Source of the DNA: Monoplex corrugatus
Taxonomy: Eukaryota > Mollusca > Gastropoda > Littorinimorpha > Ranellidae
DNA length: 64,000 bases
Reading direction: 5' to 3'
NCBI GenBank assembly: GCA_030674185.1
Contig: CM060307.1
Span: 41,507,155-41,571,154 of the forward strand
Each line of letters opens with the position of its first letter. Positions within the stretch are counted from its first letter, which is position 1. Position numbers and translations under genes: made by a program. Of the stretch, positions 12,308 to 22,680 are shown in pieces. The notes beneath the pieces were generated by a model. The model had not been told where the DNA came from. It saw only the letters and a list, made by a program, of their open reading frames with translations, and searched no databases.

Positions 12308-12499
12308 TTAACCCTTTGACTCCCTCGGCCATCCACCAGCATCCAACATTGTCAACCATGCTAGAAAAGCAAAAAGTTAACCCTTTGATTCCTTCACCCT
12401 ATCCACCAGCTTCCTGCAGGAAGCTGGTGGATAGGGTGAAAGAGTCAAAGGGTTAACTTTTTGCAAATGGTGGACAGGATGCGAGAGTCAAAGGACTAA
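12308..12499. mobile_element. Palindromic piggyBac-like MITE, copy C
   Basis: The element starts TTAACCCTTTGACTCCC and ends with the inverse (GAGTCAAAGGACTAA; one TTAA is now CTAA). In the middle is a nearly perfect hairpin: arms 12371-12416 and 12417-12462, 46 bases each with two mismatches, centred on CCTGCAGG with no loop. So four 30-base blocks run forward, forward, reverse, reverse. TTAA target sites with CCCTTTG termini are typical of piggyBac-type elements. There is no coding capacity. Confidence 0.85.
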
Positions 12500-12825
12500 C
12501 GGTGCACAGCAGTCTTCAAAAGGCCTAGATCTGTGCTACTGGACATATCCAATCTTGCTGAAAGAGTATCATTTCATTTTCATTTTCATTTCATTTCACT
12601 GGGACCTTGAAAACAAGCCATATGTTTCTTAAAACTGTTGAGTTACTATGTTCTTCATCCGGATGTGAAACATCCTAAAAAAAAGATGCGTGCGCACATA
12701 GAAATTAATAAAACAACAATTAAAAGTGATTATGAATGTATTATGTCCACATATACACACGGTCAAAAGCACGCACGCACATCCACATAACCCAGCGTAC
12801 GTAAGCATAAACAGACACAGACACA

Positions 12826-12901
<76 letters not shown>
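12826..12901. repeat. (CA)n microsatellite, 76 bases
   Basis: Uninterrupted array. It is followed at 12942-13022 by an A/G-rich low-complexity tract. Confidence 0.95.
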
Positions 12902-12904
<3 letters not shown>

Positions 12905-13332
12905 ACATGTCCAGTTGATCTGAATCAGTCTATCATTGAGATGGAAAAAAAAGAAGAAAAAAAAAAAAGAAAGAATAGTACCAAAAAAAAAAAAGAAAAA
13001 AGAAAAAGAAAAAAAAAAAGAAACAGGAGAAAAATATATGTACAGATGCCGTGTAAGAGACACTCATGCTGAAAGAGAAGATGAATTTGCCCCGAGACTT
13101 GAAAATTGTGTTCATGAGTTAAACATTTTCCGACTCTGACTCATCGCATAGTCTTCGTCTTTTCTTCTTTCTTTTTCTGTTTTTTTCCCCTTTACGTCAC
13201 ATGCATACTTCTGCCTTGCGCTAATTAATTACCAAATTAACTTCATAAACATTCACATCCAGCCTTGCATACACTGCGCAAGTATGCGGGCAATGGGAGT
13301 GTCAACAACAACGAGAATCATAATTATTCTAG

Positions 13333-13338
13333 TTTATT
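13333..13338 (-). promoter_or_regulatory. Candidate polyadenylation signal for the RBMS gene
   Basis: This is the first AATAAA hexamer I see on the minus strand after the stop codon. It is followed within about 25 bases by a GTTGTTGTTG stretch that could act as a GU-rich element. It would imply a 3'UTR of about 2.5 kb running through (TG)n arrays and a LINE fragment. A nearer variant signal is equally possible. Confidence 0.25.
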
Positions 13339-13479
13339 AATTCACTGCGTGGACAAGGCTGTGGTGTGGGGGTGGGAGTAAACAGATGAACATAATGCAC
13401 ATTGAAATCAGTGTGAATGAAACACATAAAGAGAACAGAATAGAAATGGGGGGAAAACCGCGTACATGTACATACACGC

Positions 13480-13606
13480 ACACGAGCACACGCACATACG
13501 CACGCACACATACATACTAACACACACAGACATGCATACACACGCACGCACACACACACCACACACACACACACACCACACACACACACACACAACATAG
13601 TGTGTG
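13480..13606. repeat. Interrupted (CA)n microsatellite
   Basis: CA with CG and CCA interruptions. The open minus-strand frames here are periodic Cys/Val artefacts. Confidence 0.85.
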
Positions 13607-13839
13607 TATGGACGCGCACGTGTGGATGTGTACAAAAAAATTGTCATTTTCGAGAGAAAGAGGCGGGAGGGATTATGTGTATGTATTCTTAGTGTTTGCA
13701 AATATTATATTAATGTGTTTATAATTTTCCCGTGGGATTATTTGAAGAGAGAGAAAGAGAGAGAGAGAGAGAGAAGTGTTCTACAAGTGTCTTCTTATAC
13801 AAGCGGTAGAATCATTCCCACTCTCTCCCCTCTCTACCT

Positions 13840-14075
13840 CTTCTGTTGTGCGGCGCAGAACAACTGCTATTCAACAGTAGCAGAAAAGGCGGGAGCAGAA
13901 CCCAAGACCGCAGGACTCCTCATGCAGTGTGTGTGGAAGAACAAGTGCCTCCATGATCGGCCTTGTATCCCACATGAAGACCTGCACCAGGTGATGAGTA
14001 CCAACAGGCCTAAACTCATTCGCTGGATCGACAGAAGAATCCGTCATCGTCATCATCAGAAGAGTATCTTCGCTT
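13840..14075 (+). pseudogene. 3' end of a LINE ORF2 with C-terminal zinc-finger-like motif
   Basis: The frame at 13923-13991 reads CSVCGRTSASMIGLVSHMKT then CTR and stops at 13992. It resembles the C-x2-C...SRIGLxSH...H finger that ends many LINE ORF2 proteins (typically CGR..ASRIGLYSH). Here Arg before IGL is Met and the last His is replaced by Cys. Downstream GTCATCGTCATCATCAG resembles a LINE 3'UTR. Longer open frames overlapping this stretch on both strands are taken as chance. Recognition is from a short motif only. Confidence 0.6.
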
Positions 14076-14373
14076 AGTATGTCAGAAGGGGGAAAATTGG
14101 GAAAGGAAGACAGAATCAAAAACTTACGTACAGAATTCAAAATGCTTAGGATGCAAGAACAAAAAAACAAAACAAACAAAAAACTACCCAGCTCTAACAT
14201 GATTTTCAGTTTGCTGGCCAGTTGTCGCAGAGTCAATATTAAAAACAGAAGAAAACATTTAGGCCTACTATAAGAATGGGCGAAGTCGGGGGCATGGGAT
14301 GAGAGAAGGGGAACTCGAAAAGCTTGAGGCTGAAGGCAGCTTGCAAGAAATGCCTTAAAAGGCAATAAGGAAG

Positions 14374-14476
<103 letters not shown>

Positions 14477-14679
14477 AAAGAAAGAAAGAATAGAGAAGAA
14501 AAGGACAACAAGTAAACGAATTACCAAACGAAGTATCTTCCTCAAAGATTGGGTTTAAGATAACATTTTAGTTATTGTCCTTTTTTAAAATGCTGTGTTG
14601 TTTTTGGTGCCTTGTTGTTTTGTTTTTACTTTTAGCTTTCTTGTTTGTTTGTTTGTTTTCTCAGATTTAGCGCGCGAGC

Positions 14680-14736
14680 ACACACACACACAGACACACA
14701 CGCACACACACACACACAGACACACACACACAACAC

Positions 14737-14775
<39 letters not shown>

Positions 14776-14877
14776 CACACACACAACACACACACACACA
14801 CACACACAGCACACACAGACACACACACACAGACACACACACACAGACACACACACCAGACACACACACACAGACAC

Positions 14878-14953
<76 letters not shown>
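14680..14953. repeat. Compound (CA)n/(CAGA) array
   Basis: About 270 bases of CA with periodic CAGA, CAA and CGA interruptions, producing long open frames in all phases that are not genes. Confidence 0.95.
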
Positions 14954-14955
<2 letters not shown>

Positions 14956-15452
14956 TAAAAGAGAAGGGAGCCGCAGAGGATGGAGACACAATGGAGACGG
15001 TTGTAGGTTAGGGGAAAGGCATACAGTTACTTATGGGCAGTGCACAATCTGATTCAAAGTGACTGCCAGCGTTCAAGCAAACAGAAAACAGAAACACACT
15101 AAAATGTAGTCAGACGATAGACAAAACAAGGCAGGCGAAAAATATCGGCAAAATGGCCTTTGTCAAATGAACACAAAATGTATAAAACACTCAACAAAAC
15201 ATCAGGGAAGTTAGCTATTTGCTGTTGTTGTTTTAAATCTAGTGTATAGATTTCTTTGTTGTTTTGTGTATATTGACAAAGACCAGTTCACCGATATTGG
15301 CGCCGTTCTTTTTTTCTTTTTTTTTCTTTTCTTTTTTTTCTTCTTTTTTCTTCGTTAATTAAAATGCATGTTCTCGTTCCATTTTTGTGTGTTTTCTGGT
15401 TTATGTTTGCTTTGCAGCAATAGAAGATCAAGTTTTTATACATTCTCTGGAT

Positions 15453-15920
15453 CTACTGCAGACGTACAACCTGCGGTTGGTTGACGAAAGAACCGCACGA
15501 ATTCATCACCTGAATAGGATGGATATTGTTGTTGTTGTTGCTGCTACCCGCCACAATGGAACGGTTTGACTGCAGCAGGCCAACATCACGAGTAAGGCCA
15601 TAACCAGCAGCATGCATCAAATTATTATAAGGCTGCTGAAGCAACAGCTGCTGCTGCTGTTGCTGCTGTTGCTGTTGCTGCTGATGGTGTTGATGGTGTT
15701 GGTGCTGATGCTGTTCTGGATGATGCTGATGCTGATGATAGTAGCTTCTAATTGATGGCTGTGGACTGGATACGTATGGCAAGGTATGGCGCTGGTGTCG
15801 TTGCTGGTGTTGTTGTTGGTGTTGTTGTTGTTGTTGATGGTGGGGGTAGAGGCAGTTGTCGCTACTTGTTGATGGCGTAGTGACGGTGGGAGAGGTCATC
15901 GGAAGCCACGGAGTTATGGT
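15453..15920 (-). other. Gln/His-rich frame overlapping the stop and 3'UTR of the RBMS gene
   Basis: One base out of phase with the annotated C-terminus, the last exon is open for about 155 codons. It starts TITPWLPMTSPTVTTPSTSS, then has long Q and H/Q blocks (CAG/CAA/CAC mixtures), a run of about a dozen Gln, and a non-repetitive end (PYNNLMHAAGYGLTRDVG, later VNQPQVVRLQ and a stop). Two explanations are possible. It may be 3'UTR in which CAN repeats happen to lack stops, or an alternative C-terminus used when an exon of a length not divisible by three is included or skipped. TIxPxxPMT also faintly resembles fly shep TIIPTMPMT. The phase-compatible splice form uses the other frame, so this is not called as the main CDS. 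Confidence 0.3.
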
Positions 15921-15921
15921 C
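15862..15921 (-). CDS. RBMS/shep homologue, last coding exon and stop
   Basis: After the acceptor TTTTGTACTGTGCATCAG, phase-0 translation gives DHNSVASDDLSHRHYAINK followed by TAG at 15864-15862. Vertebrate RBMS ends NDHSPYTFQPNK and fly shep ends with a short Ser/Asp/Tyr-containing tail finishing in K, so a short tail ending in K is what the family predicts. Reading the same exon one base later gives instead TITPWLPMTS and a long Gln/His-rich tail, which would need an upstream exon ending with two spare bases; none was found. The exon itself continues downstream as 3'UTR. Confidence 0.78.
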   Translation of the reverse strand, partial: DHNSVASDDLSHRHYAINK

Positions 15922-16080
15922 CTGATGCACAGTACAAAATACACATATGCACATTGCTGATACCATACATCACCAACACACCTTACTTACTTAAACACTT
16001 GTGCAATAAGACCTTAATATGACATCTGATAATGAACGAACACACTCCACAACACAACGACACTAAAAGAAGAAAGTAAA

Positions 16081-16520
16081 GATTAGATGGTGCAAATCTC
16101 AAACATTTCTCGGGGCCAGCATTATGCGACTGTGCCCTTTTCATCTTCCTCGCTGCTTTACCTTCCCCAGCCATGAACAAGGATGGGTACCCATTCACAG
16201 CTAGACGATATGGGGGTCGCACGCCTAGTGATTTCTTAACCCTTTGACTCCCGAACCCTGTCCACCAACATTCTAGATTATCAACCATGCTAGCAAAGCA
16301 AGAACATAACCTTTTGACTCCCTCACCCTACCCACCAGCTTTCTGCGGGAAGCTGGTGGATAGGGTGAGAGAGTCAAAAGGTTAATTTTTTTGCAATTAG
16401 TGGATAGGGTATGGGAGTCTAAGGGTTAAGCCAGTATCCCACGCCATTCGTGCAAAACCTGTGCAGGGAGATTGCAGAGTGGGAGCTCTAGCCCCTACAC
16501 CAACTAGGCCTCTGCCGATA
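16081..16520 (-). mobile_element. SINE-like repeat interrupted by MITE copy D
   Basis: On the minus strand it begins near 16510 with GCCTAGTTGGTGTAGGGGCT, resembling a pol III A box, and continues on the other side of the MITE to 16081. The segment TCGGGGCCAGCATTATG with GTGCCC...TTTACC recurs near 5200-5260. The tRNA origin is inferred only from the box-like sequence. Confidence 0.5.
16236..16429. mobile_element. Palindromic piggyBac-like MITE, copy D, with TTAA target duplication
   Basis: It has the same architecture as copy C, flanked by intact TTAA at 16236-16239 and 16426-16429. The inner hairpin contains CCACCAGCTTTCTGCGGGAAGC. Removing the element joins GCCTAGTGATTTC-TTAA-GCCAGTATCCC, restoring a continuous SINE-like repeat, which makes this a clear insertion event. 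Confidence 0.88.
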
Positions 16521-16884
16521 CTCTACTTATGTGTTTTTATACTGTCTTTCTCTCTTGTCTTGTATCAGTCCGCTTGTCATCACAGGTCTCACAGGAACAG
16601 AGTTGACGCTTAGCAGCCAGCTGGCAGACCCCAAGTGACAAATACTCAAAATGATTAAATGCATAGATAAACAAACAGAGAGAGAGAGAGAAAAGAGAGA
16701 GAGAGAGGGACAAACAGACAGACCGACAGACAGACTGACAGACATAGAAAGAGACAGACAGATAGACAGACAGACAGACAGAGAGACAGACAGACTGAAA
16801 CAGTGAGAGAGGGTAATTTTTGGAAGACCAAAACAACAAGACATATCTAATGACATCCATTTCTGTCTTACATTTAAGGAACGA

Positions 16885-17275
16885 CCCAATCAGCCAGGAA
16901 ATCAATTAAATAACTAAATCAGTCAGTCAATAAGTAAACAAGTAAAAAAGCAACTCGTTCGGTCACTCACTAACCGACTACCCACCAACCCCAACCAACC
17001 AACCAAATAACTACCTACCTACCTACTTACCTACCTACCTACCTACCTACCTAGCTAACTGACTGACTGACTGACTGGCTAGTTACCAAGCTAACTAACT
17101 AACCGACAAACCAACCAACCAACCCACCAACCAACTACTCAATCAATCAGCCAACCTGCCTACCTACCAGGGTCCACCCACCTACCTACCTACCTACCGA
17201 CCTACCTAACTACCCAACTAATCAAGCAACTAACCAACAAAGTATGCAGGCGACCGACCAGCTAACCAACAAAAA
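16885..17275. repeat. Cryptic tetranucleotide tract
   Basis: Almost the whole segment can be divided into four-base words such as CTAC, CAAC, CTGA, CAGT, CTAA and AACC, with a pure (CTAC)n core near 17011-17051. It ends about 25 bases before the donor of the exon at 17300. Confidence 0.8.
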
Positions 17276-17299
17276 AACAAAAACTAAACTACTACTCAC

Positions 17300-17380
17300 T
17301 TCTGCTGCCAGTGTGTGTAGAAGGGGCCCAGCGTGGAGTTGGGGTTGGTAGGCCATAGCTGTGTATGGTGACGAGATATA
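17300..17380 (-). CDS. RBMS/shep homologue, penultimate coding exon (YISSPYTAM)
   Basis: This 81-base exon of 27 codons is phase 0 at both ends. It starts YISSPYTAMAYQPQLHAG and ends LLHTLAAE. Joined to the preceding exon it gives SAS-YISSPYTAM, which resembles SYISPTYPYY of fly shep and GTYMPATSAM of vertebrate RBMS. The acceptor reads CATTGTGTTTCAG and the donor is GTGAGTAG, both strong. The exon is only moderately conserved, so identity rests on splice quality, phase and position. The acceptor is also the first copy of the 46-bp minisatellite that fills the next 2.6 kb of upstream intron. Confidence 0.85.
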
Positions 17381-19992
17381 CTGAAACACAATGCATACAA
17401 CACATTATGCCTCATTACTACAGTTATTGAAACACATTACATACAACACACTATGCCTCATTACTACAGTTATTGAAACACAATACATACATCACACTAT
17501 GCTTCATTATTAAAGTTATTGAAACACAGTTACATACAACACATTATGCCTCATTACTACAGTTATTGAAACACAATACATACAACACACTACACCTCAT
17601 TACTACAGTTATTGAAACACAACACATACAACACATTGTGCCTCATTACTACAGTTATTGAAACACAATACATACAACACACTATACCTCATTACTACAG
17701 TTATTGAAACACAACATATACAACACATTGTGCCTCATTACTACAGTTACTGAAACATAACACACTATGTCTTATTACTACAGTAACTGAAACACAATAT
17801 ATACAACACACTATACCTCATTACTACAGTTATTGAAACACAACACATACAACACATTGTGCCTCATTACTACAGTTACTGAAACATAACACACTATGTC
17901 TTATTACTACAGTTACTGAAACAACATATACAGCACATTATGCCTCATTACTATAGTTATTGAAACACAATCCATAACAACACGCTATGCCTCATTACAA
18001 CAGTTACTGAAACACACCATATACAAAACACTATGCTTACTACAGTTACTGAAACAAAATGTATCCAACACACTGTGTCTCATTACTACAGTAATTGAAA
18101 CACAATACACACTATGTCTTATTACTATAGTTACTGAAACAAAACCTATAACAACACACTATGCCTCATTACAACAGATACTGAAACACAATACAAACAA
18201 CACATATGTCTCATTACTACAGTTATTGAAACACGATACATATAACACACTATGCCTCGTTACTACAGTTATTGAAACAATACACACAACACACTATGCC
18301 TCATTACTACAGTTATTGAAACACAATACACACAACACACTATATCTCATTACTACAGTTATTGAAACACAACACATACAACACACTATGCCTTGTTACT
18401 ATAGTTATTGAAACACAATGTATACAACACTATGCCTCACTACTACAGTTATTAAAACACAATACACCCAACACAGTATGCTTTATTACTACAGTTATTG
18501 AAACACAATACACACAACACACTATGCCTCACTACTACAGTTATTGAAACACAATACACACAACACACTATGCCTTATTACTACAGTTATTGAAACACAA
18601 TGTATACAACACACTATGCCTCATTACGACAGTTATTGAAACACAATACACAAAACACACTATGTCTCATTCCTACATTTATTGAAACATAATACATACA
18701 ACACACTATGTCTTATTACAACAGTTATTGAAACACAATACATACAACACACTATGTCTTATTACTACAGTTATTGAAACACAATGTATACAACACAGTG
18801 TGCCTTATTATTACAGTTATTGAAACACAATACACACAACACACTATGCCTTATTACTACAGTTATTGAAACACAATGTATACAACACACTATACCTCAT
18901 TACGACAGTTATTGAAACACAATACACACAACACACTATGTCTCATTCCTACATTTATTGAAACATAATACATACAACACACAATGCCTCATTACTACAT
19001 TTATTGAAACACAATACATACAACACACTATGTCTTATTACTACAGTTATTGAAACACAATGTATACAACACAGTATGCCTTATTATTACAGTTATTGAA
19101 ACACAATACACACAACACACTATGCCTTATTACTACAGTTATTGAAACACAATGTATACAACACACTATGCCTCATTACGACAGTTATTGAAACACAATA
19201 CACAAAACACACTATGTCTCATTCCTACATTTATTGAAACATAATACATAAAACACACTGTCTTATTACTACAGTTATTGAAACACAACACATACAACAC
19301 ACTATGCCTCGTTACTACAGTTATTGAAACACAGTACACACAACATACTGTCTCATTACTATAGTTATTGAAACACAACACATACAACACACTATGCCTC
19401 ATTACTACAGTTATTGAAACACAATACATACAACACACTATGCCTCATTACTACACTTATTGAAACACAATGTGTACAACACACTATGCCTCATTACTAC
19501 AGTAATTGAAACACAATACACAAAACACACTATGTCTCATTCCTACATTTATTGAAACATAATATATACAACACACTATGTCTTATTACAACAATTATTG
19601 AAGCACAACACATACAACACACTATGTCTTATTACTACATTTATTGAAACACAATGTATGCAACACACTATGTCTTATCACTACAGTTATTGAAACACAA
19701 CACATACAACACACTATGTCTTATTACTACAGTTATTGAAACACAGTGCATACAAAACACTATGTCTCATTACTACAGTTATTGAAACACAATGTATGCA
19801 ACACACTATGTCTTATTACTACAGTTATTGAAGCACAATACATACAACACACTCTGCCTCATTAATACAATTACTGAAACCAAATACATTCATTCAGCAC
19901 ACTATGCCTCATTACTACAGTTAATGAAACACAATACATGCAACATACTATGCCTCATTACTATAGTTACTAAAACACAATACATACAACAC
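17376..19992. repeat. 46-bp minisatellite adjoining a splice acceptor
   Basis: About 57 tandem units of 46 bases, the plus-strand consensus being built from TTATTGAAACACAATACATA, CAACACACTATGCC and TCATTACTACAG. The first unit begins at the acceptor of the exon at 17300-17380. Read on minus, the unit contains TTGTGTTTCA(A/G)TAACTG. Roughly nine units keep the AG. A six-unit (276-base) higher-order period is visible at 18601, 18877 and 19153. Short open frames through it are periodic artefacts. Confidence 0.95.
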
Positions 19993-20055
19993 CTAATCAT
20001 TATTATCAATTCCATGGAGTTCCCACAATAATATCATTATTTAGGCTTGTTTGTG

Positions 20056-20250
20056 AGCGTGTGTGTGTGTCTATGTGTGTGTGTGTGTGTGTCTGTGTGT
20101 GTGTCTGTGTGTGTGTCTGTGTGTGTGTCTGTGTAAGGTGGGTTTTTACCTGTATACCTTTGCCCACAGTTAACCAACAAAGAAACAGACAGACAGACAA
20201 ACAAACAAGCAAACAAATAAAAAAAAAACATGCATGTGTCACTGGCTCAG

Positions 20251-20296
<46 letters not shown>

Positions 20297-20310
20297 ACAC
20301 ACACACACAT
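20056..20310. repeat. (TG)n and facing (CA)n arrays
   Basis: A TG/TCTG array at 20056-20134 faces a CA array at 20252-20310, forming a loose inverted pair about 120 bases apart. A TA-rich stretch follows to 20410. Confidence 0.85.
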
Positions 20311-20775
20311 AATCACACATAACATATATATATACATGATAATAATATATATATGTATATGTACATATATATATACACATATATGGAGGATGTATATATA
20401 TATATATTACATTATTTATTAACGAAAATAATGAAGTTTATTAGGTTTTTCGCTCTGATCAAAACAAAACAAAACAAGAAGTGAAGAACTATACATTTTA
20501 TACATTTCCACACACACACACATAAGCCATCACACACGAATGCATACACACGCACGCACTTGTGTCCTAAAACTATTTTGAACAAGCGCATATGCACGCC
20601 GATGCACATGCAAACTCGCGCACACACACGCACACACACATACGTCTGCTCGTAAAGTCGCATGCAAACACACATGATGTCCTCCATATAAAGTACTTTT
20701 TTTAATTTAGCACAATAGTTTCAGTATTGCTTATGTTTATATCATCTGTACATTAGACTTTGCCATTTTTCTTTC

Positions 20776-20808
20776 TTTGTGTGTGCGCGGTGTGGGGTGT
20801 GGTTTGTG

Positions 20809-20844
<36 letters not shown>

Positions 20845-20853
20845 GCGTGCGGG

Positions 20854-20944
<91 letters not shown>
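20776..20944. repeat. (TG)n array
   Basis: TG with GGTG and GCGG interruptions and a pure 84-base core. Confidence 0.95.
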
Positions 20945-20945
<1 letters not shown>

Positions 20946-21194
20946 TACTGTTATTGGTAACGGCGGCGCGTGTGTATGCATGCGTTTGTATGATTATGTG
21001 CGAGCCAAGACTCTATAAACTTTATATGCGCGTATATGCACATGTGTGCACGCCTCTGTACCTCCAAATCAATCTGCAATATTTTTAATGCCTAGTTATC
21101 TTTAAATAGAAAACTTTATGAGGCACATTGTTGTGGAACATGGTGCACATTTTCAAGACTAATATGACCGACAAAACTGAACGACTTGACAGAA

Positions 21195-22445
21195 AATGAC
21201 TTAGTTGGTTAACCTTTCACTTCCCTTGACAGAAACGGACTTAGTTGGTTAACATTTCACTTTCCTTGACAGCAACAGACTTAGTTAACCTTTCACTTCC
21301 CCTTGACAGAAATGGACTTGGTTGGTTAAACCTTTCACTTCCCTTGACAGGAACGGACTTAGTTGGTTAAACCTTTCACTTCCCTTGACAGCAACGCACT
21401 TAGTTGGTTAACCTTTCACTTCCCTTTGACAGAAATGGACTTGGTTGGTAAAACCTCTCACTTCTCTTGACAGAAAGGGACCTGGTTGGTTAACCTTTCA
21501 CTTTCCTTGACAGGAAGGGACTTGATTGGTTAAACCTTTCTCTTCCCTTGACAGAAACGGACTTGGCTGGTTAACCTTTCACTTCCCTTTGACAGAAAGG
21601 GACTTGGTTGGTTAAACCTTTCACTTCCCTTGACAGAAAGGGACTTGGTTGGTTAACCTTTCACTTCCCTTTGACAGAAAGGGACTTGGTTGGTTAAACC
21701 TTTCACTTCCCTTGACAGAAAGGGACTTGGCTGGTTAACCTTTCACTTCCCTTGACAGAAAGGGACTTGGTTGGTTAAACCTTTCACTTCCCTTTACAGA
21801 AAGGGACTTGGTTGGTTAACCTTTCACTTCCCCTTAACAGAAAGGGAATTGGTTGGTTAACCTTTCACTTCCCCTTAACAGAAAGGGACTTGGTTGGTTA
21901 AACCTTTCACTTCCCTTGATAGAAAGGGACTTGGTTGGTTAACCTTTCACTTCCCCTTGACAGAAATGGAATTGGTTGGTTAACCTTTCACTTCCCCTTA
22001 ACAGAAAGGGACTTGGTTGGTTAAACCTTTCACTTCCCTTGACAGAAAGGGACTTGGTTGGTTAACCTTTCACTTCCCTTTGACAGAAAGGGACTTCGTT
22101 GGCTAAACCTTTCACTTCCCTTGACAGAAAGGGACTTGGTTGGTTAAACCTTTCACTTCTCTTGACAGAAAGGGACTTGGTTGGTTAAACCCTTCACTTC
22201 TCTTGACAGAAAGGGACTTGGTTGGTTAACCTTTCACTTCCCTTGACAGAAAGGGACTTGGTTGGTTAACCTTTCACTTCCCTTGACAGAAAGGGACTTG
22301 GTTGGTTAAACCTTTTATTTCCCTTGACAGAAGGAGACTTAGTTGGTTAAACCTTTTATTTCCCTTGACAGAAGGGGACTTAGTTGGTTAAACCTTTCAC
22401 TTCCCTTGACAGAAAGGGACTTAACTGGTTACACCTTTCACTTCC
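21195..22445. repeat. 40/41-bp minisatellite
   Basis: About 31 units with the plus-strand sequence TTTCACTTCCCTTGACAGAA then AGGGACTTGGTTGGTTAACC. The unit length alternates between 40 and 41 bases with GGTTAACC or GGTTAAACC, and units with TTAACAG or GGAATTGG recur 123 bases (three units) apart. The copies degrade toward both ends, as expected of unequal-exchange arrays. It ends against an inverted SINE. Confidence 0.95.
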
Positions 22446-22449
22446 TCAT

Positions 22450-22680
22450 CCTGTCCCAACAGCATCCTGGTGAAGTTTCAGGAGTTCGTTCAAAACATAT
22501 GCGCTCCATTCACATTTGCCGACAGTTATCTGGCAGACTCCCTGAACCTGCGCAAAAACCTATGCGCTGGTCATTTATTGAAATGGGGAGGGGGGCAGGG
22601 AAAGGTTGACACCATCAGAATGATGGGAACATTCAGATGGGCAGTGAACCGGCCAGTTTTTAACGTTTTCTGGCAGAGAT
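22450..22680 (-). mobile_element. SINE of the same family, inverted copy
   Basis: On the minus strand it reads CATTCTGATGGTGTCAACC, a C-rich patch, then TTTTGCGCAGGTTCAGGGAG and TCTGCCAGATAAC, matching the body of the plus copies. It directly abuts the end of the 40/41-bp minisatellite. Open frames here on plus are not supported as genes. Confidence 0.6.

Larger units (their letters stand above)
15922..17299 (-). other. 1.4-kb last intron of the RBMS gene
   Basis: It is nearly filled by a SINE-like repeat split by a piggyBac-like MITE, a (GA)n/(GACA)n patch and a cryptic tetranucleotide tract. Confidence 0.8.

Noticed and set aside
14585..15052. Long overlapping open frames on both strands (up to 138 codons)
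   Set aside because: They are Cys/Val or Thr/His periodic translations of a CA array, with no other coding support.
17473..19438. Several 60-90-codon frames in the minisatellite
   Set aside because: They are periodic translations of the 46-base unit without splice or family support.
17410..22445. Regular direct repeats considered as a CRISPR array
   Set aside because: The units are contiguous 46- or 40-base tandem repeats without unique spacers, in a eukaryotic intron.
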